DNA of 64,000 nucleotides, taken from contig NC_135136.1 in assembly GCF_051014445.1 (NCBI RefSeq), forward strand, positions 24,384,001 to 24,448,000, read 5' to 3'. The position numbers were made by a program, and so were the translations under genes. A model generated the notes under the pieces. The model ran no database searches and was not told the DNA's origin. It saw only the letters and a program-made list of their open reading frames with translations. Each line of letters begins with the position of its first letter. The first letter of the stretch is position 1. Origin of the DNA: Colletes latitarsis. Taxonomy: Eukaryota > Arthropoda > Insecta > Hymenoptera > Colletidae. Positions 1 through 10,497 of the stretch are shown here, in pieces.

Positions 1-475
1 TCAATAATATCAACAATACGTGAGAAGTTAACGTTAATAACAGATAATTCAATTTATCCTCTTCATTCACAGTCTCACCAGTATTTTTGAGCCTATTTAT
101 ATGCGTTTCAAATTCGTTAAAGAAGTCACTTGGATTTTCACCTTCTTTCATTTTTAATTCTAACAATCTTCTTTTACACAATAGCTTTACTGCACTGTTT
201 TTAACTAGATAAATTTCGTCAAGCTTTGCAATCATATTTTTCGCAGTCGTTTCTGATATTATTAATTCTAACTGAGTGTTTGAAATACTGTTTACGATGT
301 AACTTTTTGCTTTAATTTCCTTTTTTATTCCAATCTTCGACTCTTATTTCAGCCGGTCTTTCATCATGTAGAATAACCTCGTTACAGTCTTTCATTTCTA
401 AAAATAAATTTAGCCTGAATTTCCAGTTCCATAAAATATTTGTAACATGAAATCGTCCTTTTTTTCACTTGCCAT
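1..475 (-). pseudogene. copia-type gag remnant, N-terminal part
   Basis: Reads from a likely ATG at 475 leftwards to the window edge. Same decayed gag as at 27,960-28,747, with stop codons and frameshifts. The window edge removes the zinc-knuckle and protease parts. Confidence 0.75.
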
Positions 476-558
476 GCTTCAAACTTAGGTTATCTTCCTT
501 TCACAACTAAATTTCTTTTCTTTACTGTTAACGAACAAACCACGGACCTCTGCTACCA

Positions 559-756
559 TGTTAAAATACTGTTTATATTATTTATTATAATGAATCTTGT
601 TACAAAACAAACACACTTATTTTCCATTGTGAAAAGAAAACTTAAAAACTAAAAGAACATTCCTCGACGTGTGCTTCTCTCACAAACACACACACACTCC
701 TAAACACTAAAGAAACTAACGAATTTTAAGTCATATTTCTAACAATAACAGTAACA
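559..756 (-). repeat. copia 5' LTR, short-CA allele
   Basis: The ends are TGTTA...TAACA, the usual inverted ends of copia-type LTRs, and the primer binding site lies directly next to it at 547-558. The internal tract is cacaaacacacacacac (about 18 bp), against 49-62 bp in the other copies. This accounts for the reduced length. Confidence 0.75.
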
Positions 757-1466
757 GTTTATAAAAAAATAACGAATTTCCACAGATGCATAGAAATGCA
801 TATCAATAATGTACTGAATTAGGCGAATCGAATAATGTATAACTCACCCCGATCCGTGAACGGGCCTAGCGTTTGCTAGGAATATAATGTTCCATAACTT
901 TTCAACAAAGTCTAAAATTTTTCCCAAGGGTTTTTGAATACCTATACACTGTATAGATATCCTGTTTCCTTCAACCGAACGACATGTGTCCCTAAAAAAT
1001 ATATTTATAAAGTAAGTCGGTCAAGTAGGAAGAATATTCAGATATTTAAGAATATGAATATATTGGTAAAAATATCCATTCCTCTTACCTTTATGTCCTG
1101 TGTATTGGATAATATAGATTTACATACTTTTACCGCTGAATTCGAAATTCTGAACTAAACATAGGTACAGGACTCGTAAAAACCGTTTTTTATTCTTTTT
1201 ATAGTTTTATCTGTTTTCCAAAAAACAACCAATTAAATTAAGTTGCAAGAATGCAAAAGCGATAAAACTTACAGAGGCTTTAATAGAAAATTATAAAACA
1301 AAATGTTTACTTAAGACTTTACCTTTTGTAAAAACCGGCGATATTGACTGTGTGTGTGTAAATCGTCGTACGTTCGTGCCCGGTGCAGTAAAACACGTGC
1401 ATCGATCTAGGTTACGTACGTTCCTCACGTGCCACTTTCTCAATCTATACTTTTACATAAAAATTA
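757..1466. other. non-coding flank between LTR and S2 relic
   Basis: No gene recognised. It contains the right inverted-repeat arm (765-883) and a short TG tract near 1,349-1,358. The last part is rich in ACGT-type words such as cacgtg and acgtacgt. A 74-codon open frame at 934-1,158 recurs in every unit copy, but the copies are near-identical duplicates, so its persistence is not evidence of coding. Equivalents: 29,074-29,768, 38,773-39,467, 48,461-49,153 and 58,150-58,842. Confidence 0.6.
765..883 (-). repeat. right inverted-repeat arm, U0
   Basis: Same sequence as the arm at 29,082-29,200. Its inverted partner would lie left of the window. It keeps 5 extra bases (atata) just outside the arm that the other copies have lost. 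Confidence 0.6.
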
Positions 1467-1553
1467 CTTAGAAAATCACTCCTACTCCTCATTTGGACAG
1501 AATTTTTACTTTCATGATTTTAGCGAAAAGTCGTTTTCCTGCTCGGGGAACAC
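1467..1553 (+). repeat. S2 satellite relic monomer, 5'-truncated
   Basis: Eighty-seven bases match the 3' part of the 148-bp S2 monomer, from the ttagaaaatc block through the cgttttcctgctcgg block. The first part, present in U1-U3, is deleted here. MITE E1 follows 7 bases later. Confidence 0.8.
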
Positions 1554-1560
1554 ATATGTA

Positions 1561-2938
1561 CAGGGTGTTCGGCCACCCCTGGGAAAAATTTTAATGGGGG
1601 ATTCTAGATGCCAAAATACGAAAATACAGACGAAAATCAAGAATACCAATTTGTTGATAGAGGCTACGTTGAAAAGTTATTAACAATTAAACTCAAAAAT
1701 TTCAAATCGTTCTGGAAAAATTGTTATCGGTTGCGGGGGTCAATTGCAATCATTTTTGGTGAATACACATACCTCCGAAATCTTACCCACTTTCGAGATA
1801 AAAATTCGAGAATGTGTGAAATTTTTTCGATGGAAAAGAAAAATTTCAAATCGTTTTGGAAAAATTGTTATCGGTTGCGGGGGTTACTTACAACCATTTT
1901 GGGTGAATCGTCATACCCCCCTAATCATGCGCATTTTCGAGAAAGAAATTCAGTACGGGCGGAACTTTAAACGTTAATAACTTTTTAATAAAGCCTCCAT
2001 TAACAAATTGGTATTCTTGATTTTCGTCTTACTTTGGTCTCTAGAATCCCCTGGGAGAAATTGTAATGGGAGATTCTAGAGGTTAAAGTAGGATGAAAAT
2101 CAAGAATACCAATTTGTTGATGGAGTAATACGATACTAAACAAGTTATTGACGTTTAAAGTTCCGCTCTTACTTTCGAATTTTTTTCTCGAAAATGCGCA
2201 GGATTTCGTATGTGGTATGTCTATTCACCGAAAATAATTGTAATTGACCCCCGAAACCGAAAGTAATTTTGTTCAGAACGATTTGAAATTTTCTTTTTCT
2301 TTCGTCGAAAAATTTAGGCACTGTCTGTCGATTTTTCTTAAAAATTCCTTTCTGATTTTTATTCAGTTTGTAAAATAGTTGTTTAATAATACTCTTTGTG
2401 TAGGTACCCATGAGCTCTACTCGCGAAAAAAAACGTTTCATTGGAAAATATTCACTATTCACTATATCAGTAGGAGTTGCGGGGGCTGTTTGAAAATTTG
2501 ACCAGTTATATGGGATTTTTCTCACTTTACGGGGTCAAGGAACAACTTTTCCAACATCTCTACATATTCTCCATTAAAATATGCGTTGTGTTGCTGTTTG
2601 AAACATTAAAATCGTTCAATCCGGCTGTCGACCAAAAAAAAAAAATGCTTGTAACTGACCCCTGCAACGAAAACTAATTCTTCCAAGACGATTCGAAATT
2701 CTTTTTTACTTGAATTTTTTTTGTCGAAACTGAGTAGGATTTCGGGGGTACGATTCTAACTGACCTCCGCGACCAAAAATAATTTTTTCAGAACGATTTG
2801 AAATTTTTTTATTTAATGTTATTAATAACTACTTTTTAACGAAACCTCAGTCGAAAAATTGATATTCTTAATTTTCGTCTTATTTTGGCTTCTAGAATCT
2901 CCCATTAAAATTTTTCCCAGGGGTGGCCAAACACCCTG
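1561..2938. mobile_element. MITE E1, long form (1,378 bp), TA-flanked
   Basis: The ends are inverted: cagggtgttcggccacccct at the left, and its complement, with one mismatch near the tip, at the right. TA is present on both sides, as expected for a TA target duplication. Around 2,040-2,095 inner right-end and inner left-end sequences meet back to back, so this looks like two related elements fused. Internal repeats of roughly 145 bp carry recurring words such as tgcgggggtcaatt and ctttcgagaaaaaaattcg. No transposase is encoded, and the small open frames on both strands are by-products of the repeats. This copy keeps about 515 bp that U1-U3 have lost. The TA target suggests a Tc1/mariner-like mover, but the family is not identified. 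Confidence 0.8.
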
Positions 2939-3044
2939 TATATATTAAATCAATATTAATGAAATTACACCTTGACCGAATTCATTTCAATCCCCCCACA
3001 CTAATACATATATTGTGTGTAGCCCATAAATGGTTGAGAATGGA

Positions 3045-3380
3045 GTCACCTTTCCTATACTGGTATTATTAGATGGTCGCAGGTCCTGCATAAATTTCAA
3101 TTTACATAATTTTTGTTTTGAGTAAACTCATTTTACTTTTTTGTATATTACCTAATGCAACTCATATTTTCCAGCCATGCGATGTAGGAATATTTAGACG
3201 ATTAAAAGTTGCATGGCGAAAGGTAGTACAGGAACATAGACAAAGTACGTAGGTAGACTAAACCCATTACGAAGGTGAATTTCGCACCAATATATATATC
3301 ATACCATATATAAATTCCATGAAGAAGGAAATGCTTTTAAAGCTTGTGGTGGCCTATGACCGTTTAACTCAAATACAATT
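3045..3380 (+). pseudogene. pogo/Tigger-type DDE transposase remnant, U0
   Basis: One frame reads through several blocks typical of DDE_1 (pogo-class) transposases: a beta-strand plus second catalytic aspartate (PILVLLDG), then LPNATHIFQPCDVGIF with following RRLKVAWRKVVQEH, then KPITKVNFA, and finally a decayed FKACGL-PFN block. The family normally has D...D...D/E within a domain of about 200 residues. Only the second half is visible; the DNA-binding N-terminus and first aspartate are missing. A stop follows the HRQST block and another splits the last block, so it cannot make a working enzyme. A lysine-rich stretch downstream (3,841-4,226) may be its original C-terminal tail. Confidence 0.82.
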
Positions 3381-3840
3381 TACTAGACAAAACGTATTTC
3401 AGAAAGAAGAAAATAAATTAGAATTCATGTCGCCAGATGAAACTGACATCAATGACAGCAATATAGGTAGTTTTACATAGCATTCAAGAGCATATTCCAG
3501 ATGATCTGAGAGGGGAACAATTTTCTTTTCTATATAGAAAATATTAAAATACAATCGGGACACAACTAAGACACAACACAAGACACAACTCGCAGAGAGA
3601 AAGCACTGCTGATGTTCAACGCAGTGCAGTTCATAGTAACAGTAAAACCAATACCAGTGTAGAAGACTAATTTAACAACGTTTCGCTAGAAGAAACTAAT
3701 ATATGATATACTGATCATTAATTAACTTTAATATTTCATGACAATGATGCTTTTACTTTTTTCTAATGGGAATTGTTTTGTTTCCGATGGTACTGAAATC
3801 AAACTACATTAATTCTACAACGTTACTTTACTTATTTTCT
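3381..3840. other. AT-rich spacer between transposase and basic tail
   Basis: No convincing gene. Short scraps in several plus-strand frames could be decayed C-terminal transposase sequence, but I see no conserved motif. The 60-codon minus-strand frame at 3,399-3,581 looks incidental. Equivalents: 31,224-31,683, 40,923-41,382 and 50,609-51,068. Confidence 0.5.
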
Positions 3841-4226
3841 CGTAAAGACAAAGATTCTTCAGAATCTATTCTGGATAAACATTATCAACATTATCAAAAA
3901 ATTGAAAAAACAACAAAGAAAAGAAAAGAAAAGAAAAGAAAAGAAATATAGAAAGAGTGTGTGCAATCAAAGTTACATCAAAGACATGGAAATAGACTCA
4001 GCTTGAAAAAATAGAAGCAATTGATAACCAGGAAAAAGAAAAACAAAGAATGAAAGAAGAACGATTAGAAAAGAAAAAAACAAGCCGAGAAATTAAAAGA
4101 AGAAAAGCTATTGAAAAAAGAAAGAAAAACAGAAAAATGAAAAGGAAAAGGAGAAAGAAAAGCAAGACGAAGAGAAGGAGAAATGTAAAACTCAAACTAA
4201 AAATAAAAATAAAGTTAAGAACGTGA
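3841..4226 (+). pseudogene. lysine/arginine-rich tail, probably of the pogo remnant, U0
   Basis: A strongly purine-rich plus strand encodes Lys/Glu/Arg-rich peptide in two frames, including EAIDNQEKEKQRMKEERLEK followed by very basic sequence to the TGA at 4,224. Pogo-class transposases often have such charged coiled-coil tails, and orientation and position fit the DDE block upstream; the link is inference. An AAAAG microsatellite at about 3,914-3,946 lies inside and is longer by one repeat in U1-U3. The antisense open frame full of Phe/Leu is the shadow of this composition. Confidence 0.45.
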
Positions 4227-4661
4227 AAAGAAAATAATAAATAATATTATTGTGTTGTTTTTACAGGGTGAATGTAGTAACTGAACCAGGTGGTTATGAC
4301 TATGCAACATTTTTATTAGCATCTTTTTCAAACTCCACTTGGAACAACACTGTACGTATGTATGTATGGGATTATCAGGAACCGTGTTTGTTCGTTAATC
4401 GGCACACTCGTATTTATTTCGTTAAACACAGTCACACCTACTACGTACTTTTCTTCAATCTTTCTCTCTTCCGTGCTGTCTTTTCTCGCTTTCTGGGTTA
4501 TTCACCCATCAGCTGTTCGGCCGTACGCTCGCCGCGTGTTGACGGCTTTTTCGGCGGTAACCGTCTTCGCTCGTGCAAGCTCGTGGACAGCGAACGATTC
4601 GCTGTTCGGCCAAAAATTCGTGCGCGATTTAATAATTTTCAACTGCACGGTTCCCTACATA
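4227..4661. other. GC- and CpG-richer segment before MITE E2
   Basis: After tgttgtttttacagg, a good 3' splice-site look-alike, two overlapping plus-strand open frames (152 and 137 codons) span this region and run into MITE E2. From about 4,490 to 4,625 the sequence is clearly richer in G, C and CpG than its surroundings. I recognise no protein family in either frame, and the shared end inside a MITE argues against a real gene. It could be the regulatory end of an unidentified element. Equivalents: 32,081-32,515, 41,780-42,214 and 51,466-51,900; U1-U3 share a t-to-a change (ctgttcggcc to ctgtacggcc). Confidence 0.4.
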
Positions 4662-5340
4662 CAGGGTGTTCGGCCATCCATGGGAAAAATTTTAATGGGG
4701 GATTCTAGAGGTCAAAATAAGACGAAAATCAAGAATACCAATTTGTTGATGGAGGCACTATTAAAAAGTTATTAATGTTTAAAGTTCCGCTCGTACTGAA
4801 TTTTTTTCTCGAAAATGCGCAAGATTACGGGGGTATGTCTATACATAAAAAATGATTGTCACCGACCCTCGCAACTGAAAATAATTTTTCACAGGACGAT
4901 TTGAAATCTTTCTTTTTCATCGAAAAATATAGGCACCCGATTAGATTTTCGGTAAGGAATTTTTTTCTCGAAAGTGCGTAGGATTTCGGGGGTATGTGTA
5001 ATGACCAAAAATGATTGTAATTGACCCCTGCAACCGAAAATAATTTTTTTAGAAAAATTTTTGAAAAATTTCTTTTTCGCCGAAAAATATCAACATATAC
5101 TCGAATTTTTTTCTCGAAACTGAGTAGGATTTCGAATATATGTCTATTCACTGAAAATGCTTGTAATTGACCTCCGCAGCCGAAAATAATTTTTCCGGAA
5201 CGATTTGAAATTTTTGAATTTAATTGTTAATAACTTTTTAACGAAGCCTCCATCAACAAATTGGTATTCTTGATTTTCGTCTTAGTTTGGCCTCTAGAAT
5301 CTCCTATTAAAATGTTTCTCAGGGCTGGCCGAACACCCTG
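4662..5340. mobile_element. MITE E2, 679 bp, TA-flanked
   Basis: Same TIR family as E1: left end cagggtgttcggccatcc, right end ggccgaacaccctg, with TA on each side. It has two or three internal repeats of the E1/E3 type in the opposite sense (gacccctgcaaccgaaaata). No coding capacity. It stops only about 5-10 bases before the first S1 satellite monomer. Confidence 0.82.
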
Positions 5341-5741
5341 TATACTACTATGTTGGTTTGTTCCGGTTTGAATCACGCAGTAATGTGGGCCCACAAAGAA
5401 GCAGTCAATTAAACCTGATTTCGATCAATATTTTAGAGGATAACACCGGTTAGGTCTGGGTGAGGTCTGGGTTATGCCCGCATCTGGCTCATGATTATGC
5501 CTTCTTCGCATACTTGTTGGCCAGATCCTGGGTTTTTTTCGGGTTTGAATCACGTAGTAATGTGGTACCACACAGTAACAGTCAATTAAACCTGGTTTCG
5601 ATCAATATTTTAGAGGATAACACCGGTTAGGTCTGGGTGAGGTCTGGGTTATGCCCGCATCTGGCTCATGATTTTGCCTTCTTCGCATACTTGTTGGCCA
5701 GATCCTGGGTTTTTTTCGTATTTGAATCACGTAGTAATGTG

Positions 5742-8700
5742 GTAACACACTGAAGCAGTCAATTAAACCTGGTTTCGATCAATATTTTAGAGGATAACAC
5801 CGGTTAGGTCTGGGTTAGGTCTGGGTTATGCCCGCATCTGGCTCATGATTATGCCTTCTTCGCATACTTGTTGGCCAGATCCTGGGTTTCTTCTGGTTTG
5901 AATCACGTAGTAATGTGGTACCACACAGTAACAGTCAATTAAACCTGGATTCGGTCAGTATTTTAGAGGATAACACCGGTTAGGTCTGGGTTAGGTCTGG
6001 GATATGCGCGCATCTGGCTTATACTTTCGCCTTTTTCGTAAACTTGTTGGCTAGATCCTGGGTTTTTTTCGGGTTTGAATACCGCAGTAATGTGGTACCA
6101 CATTGAAGCAGTCAATTAAACCTGGTTTCGATCAATATTTTAGAGGATAACGCCGGTTAGGTCTGGGTTAGGTCTGGGAAATGCGCGCATCTGGCTTATA
6201 CTTTCGCCTTTTTCGCAAACTTGTTGGCTAGATCCTGGGTATTTTCCGTGTTTGAATCACGTAGTAATGTGGTGACACACTGAAGCAGTCAATTAAACCT
6301 GGTTTCGATCAATATTTTAGAGGATAACACCGGTTAGGTCTGGGTTAGGTCTGGGTTATGCCCGCATCTGGCTCATGATTTTGCCTTCTTCGCATACTTG
6401 TTGGCCAGATCCTGGGTTTTTTTCGTGTTTGAATCACGTAATAATGTGGTAACACACTGAAGCTGTCAAATAAACCTGGTTTCGATCAATATTTTAGAGG
6501 ATAACACCGGTTAGGTCTGGGTTAGGTCTGGGATATGCGCGCATCTGGCTTATACTTTCGCCTTTTTCGTAAACTTGTTGGCTAGATCCTGGGTTTTTTT
6601 CGGGTTTGAATACCGCAGTAATGTGGTACCACATTGAAGCAGTCAATTAAACCTGGTTTCGATCAATATTTTAGAGGATAACGCCGGTTAGGTCTGGGTT
6701 AGGTCTGGGAAATGCGCGCATCTGGCTTATACTTTCGCCTTTTTCGCAAACTTGTTGGCTAGATCCTGGGTATTTTCCGTGTTTGAATCACGTAGTAATG
6801 TGGTGACACACTGAAGCAGTCAATTAAACCTGGTTTCGATCAATATTTTAGAGGATAACGCCGGTTAGGTCTGGGTTAGGTCTGGGAAATGCGCGCATCT
6901 GGCTCATGATTTTGCCTTCTTCGCATACTTGTTGGCCAGATTCTGGGTTTCTTCTGGTTTGAATCACGTAGTAATGTGGTACCACACAGTAACAGTCAAT
7001 GAAACCTGGATTCGGTCAGTATTTTAGAGGATAACACCGGTTAGGTCTGGGTTAGGTCTGGGTTATGCCCGCATCTGGCTCATGATTTTGCCGTCTTCGC
7101 ATACTTGTTGGCCAGATCCTGGGGTTTTTTCGTGTTTGAATCACGTAGTAATGTGGTAACACACTGAAGCAGTCAATTAAACCTGGTTTCGATCAATATT
7201 TCAGAGGATAACACCGGTTAGGTCTGGGTTAGGTCTGGGTTATGCCCGCATCTGTCTCATGATTTTGCCTTCTTCGCATACTTGTTGGCCAGATCCTGGG
7301 TTTTTTTCGTGTTTGAATCACGTAATAATGTGGTAACACACTGAAGCAGTCAATTAAACCTGGTTTCGATCAATATTTCAGAGGATAACACCGGTTAGGT
7401 CTGGGTTAGGTCTGGGTTATGCCCGCATCTGTCTCATGATTTTGCCTTCTTCGCATACTTGTTGGCCAGATCCTGGGTTTTTTTCGTGTTTGAATCACGT
7501 AATAATGTGGTAACACACTGAAGCTGTCAATTAAACCTGGTTTCGATCAGTATTTTAGAGGATAACACCGGTTAGGTCTGGGTTAGGTCTGGGTTATGCC
7601 CGCATCTGGCTCATGATTTTGCCGTCTTCGCATACTTGTTGGCCAGATCCTGGGGTTTTTTCGTGTTTGAATCACGTAGTAATGTGGTGACACACTGAAG
7701 CAGTCAATTAAACCTGGTTTCGATCAATATTTTAGAGGATAACGCCGGTTAGGTCTGGGAAATGCGCGCATCTGGCTCATGATTTTGCCTTCTTCGCATA
7801 CTTGTTGGCCAGATCCTGGGTTTTTTTCGTGTTTGAATCACGTAGTAATGTGGTGACACACTGAAGCAGTCAATTAAACCTGGTTTCGATCAATATTTTA
7901 GAGGATAACACCGGTTAGGTCTGGGTTAGGTCTGGGTTATGCCCGCATCTGGCTCATGATTTTGCCGTCTTCGCATACTTGTTGGCCAGATCCTGGGGTT
8001 TTTTCGTGTTTGAATCACGTAGTAATGTGGTGACACACTGAAGCAGTCAATTAAACCTGGTTTCGATCAATATTTCAGAGGATAACACCGGTTAGGTCTG
8101 GGTTAGGTCTGGGATATGCGCGCATCTGGCTTATACTTTCGCCTTTTTCGTAAACTTGTTGGCTAGATCCTGGGTTTTTTTCGGGTTTGAATACCGCAGT
8201 AATGTGGTACCACATTGAAGCAGTCAATTAAACCTGGTTTCGATCAATATTTTAGAGGATAACGCCGGTTAGGTCTGGGTTAGGTCTGGGTTATGCCCGC
8301 ATCTGGCTCATGATTTTGCCGTCTTCGCATACTTGTTGGCCAGATCCTGGGGTTTTTTCGTGTTTGAATCACGTAGTAATGTGGTGACACACTGAAGCAG
8401 TCAATTAAACCTGGTTTCGATCAATATTTTAGAGGATAACGCCGGTTAGGTCTGGGTTAGGTCTGGGTTATGCCCGCATCTGTCTCATGATTTTGCCTTC
8501 TTCGCATACTTGTTGGCCAGATTCTGGGTTTCTTCTGGTTTGAATCACGTAGTAATGTGGTACCACACAGTAACAGTCAATGAAACCTGGATTCGGTCAG
8601 TATTTTAGAGGATAACACCGGTTAGGTCTGGGTTAGGTCTGGGTTATGCCCGCATCTGGCTCATGATTTTGCCTTCTTCGCATACTTGTTGGCCAGATTC

Positions 8701-10497
8701 TGGGTTTCTTCTGGTTTGAATCACGTAGTAATGTGGTACCACACAGTAACAGTCAATGAAACCTGGATTCGGTCAGTATTTTAGAGGATAACACCGGTTA
8801 GGTCTGGGTTAGGTCTGGGTTATGCCCGCATCTGGCTCATGATTTTGCCGTCTTCGCATACTTGTTGGCCAGATCCTGGGGTTTTTTCGTGTTTGAATCA
8901 CGTAGTAATGTGGTAACACACTGAAGCAGTCAATTAAACCTGGTTTCGATCAATATTTCAGAGGATAACACCGGTTAGGTCTGGGTTAGGTCTGGGTTAT
9001 GCCCGCATCTGTCTCATGATTTTGCCTTCTTCGCATACTTGTTGGCCAGATCCTGGGTTTTTTTCGTGTTTGAATCACGTAATAATGTGGTAACACACTG
9101 AAGCAGTCAATTAAACCTGGTTTCGATCAATATTTTAGAGGATAACGCCGGTTAGGTCTGGGTTAGGTCTGGGAAATGCGCGCATCTGGCTCATGATTGA
9201 CCGTATTCGCATACTTGTTGGCCAGATCCTGGGGTTTTTTCGTGTTTGAATCACGTAGTAATGTGGTGACACACTGAAGCAGTCAATTAAACCTGGTTTC
9301 GATCAATATTTTAGAGGATAACGCCGGTTAGGTCTGGGTTAGGTCTGGGTTATGCCCGCATCTGGCTCATGATTTTGCCGTCTTCGCATACTTGTTGGCC
9401 AGATCCTGGGGTTTTTTCGTGTTTGAATCACGTAGTAATGTGGTGACACACTGAAGCAGTCAATTAAACCTGGTTTCGATCAATATTTTAGAGGATAACA
9501 CCGGTTAGGTCTGGGTTAGGTCTGGGTTATGCCCGCATCTGGCTCATGATTTTGCCGTCTTCGCATACTTGTTGGCCAGATCCTGGGGTTTTTTCGTGTT
9601 TGAATCACGTAGTAATGTGGTGACACACTGAAGCAGTCAATTAAACCTGGTTTCGATCAATATTTCAGAGGATAACACCGGTTAGGTCTGGGTTAGGTCT
9701 GGGATATGCGCGCATCTGGCTTATACTTTCGCCTTTTTCGTAAACTTGTTGGCTAGATCCTGGGTTTTTTTCGGGTTTGAATACCGCAGTAATGTGGTAC
9801 CACATTGAAGCAGTCAATTAAACCTGGTTTCGATCAATATTTTAGAGGATAACGCCGGTTAGGTCTGGGTTAGGTCTGGGAAATGCGCGCATCTGGCTCA
9901 TGATTTTGCCGTCTTCGCATACTTGTTGGCCAGATCCTGGGGTTTTTTCGTGTTTGAATCACGTAGTAATGTGGTGACACACTGAAGCAGTCAATTAAAC
10001 CTGGTTTCGATCAATATTTTAGAGGATAACACCGGTTAGGTCTGGGTTAGGTCTGGGAAATGCGCGCATCTGGCTCCTGATATTGCCTTCTTCGCATACT
10101 TGTTGGCCAGATCCTGGGTATTTTCCGTGTTTGAATCACGTAGTAATGTGGTAACACACTGAAGCAGTCAATTAAACCTGGTTTCGATCAATATTTTAGA
10201 GGATAACACCGGTTAGGTCTGGGTTAGGTCTGGGAAATGCGCGCATCTGGCTCCTGATATTGCCTTCTTCGCATACTTGTTGGCCAGATCCTGGGTTTTT
10301 TTCGTGTTTGAATCACGTAATAATGTGGTAACACACTGAAGCAGTCAATTAAACCTGGTTTCGATCAATATTTTAGAGGATAACGCCGGTTAGGTCTGGG
10401 TTAGGTCTGGGTTATGCCCGCATCTGGCTCATGATTTTGCCGTCTTCGCATACTTGTTGGCCAGATCCTGGGGTTTTTTCGTGTTTGAATCACGTAG
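5742..10497 (+). repeat. S1 higher-order block, left copy
   Basis: About 27 monomers whose variant order recurs at 13,512-18,620. The first part (5,742-7,378) matches at an offset of 7,770 and the second (7,444-10,497) at 8,123, so the right copy has two extra monomers (353 bp) between them. Every checkpoint I aligned agreed. One substitution was seen, at 17,715 in the right copy. Confidence 0.8.

Larger units (their letters stand above)
1..756 (-). mobile_element. copia-type LTR retrotransposon remnant (cut by window start)
   Basis: 5' part of a minus-strand copia-like element: LTR at 559-756, primer binding site next to it, and the first part of gag out to the window edge. The LTR is only 198 bp here because the internal CA tract is short. 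Fuller description under the copy at 27,683-29,073. Confidence 0.8.

Noticed and set aside
934..1158. 74-codon open frame kept in all five unit copies
   Set aside because: The copies are near-identical recent duplicates, so its persistence carries no evolutionary information. There is no motif and composition matches the flanks.
3998..4195. 65-67-codon Phe/Leu-rich minus-strand frame resembling a membrane protein
   Set aside because: It is the antisense of an AAG/GAA-rich tract; the hydrophobicity comes from TTT/CTT codons.
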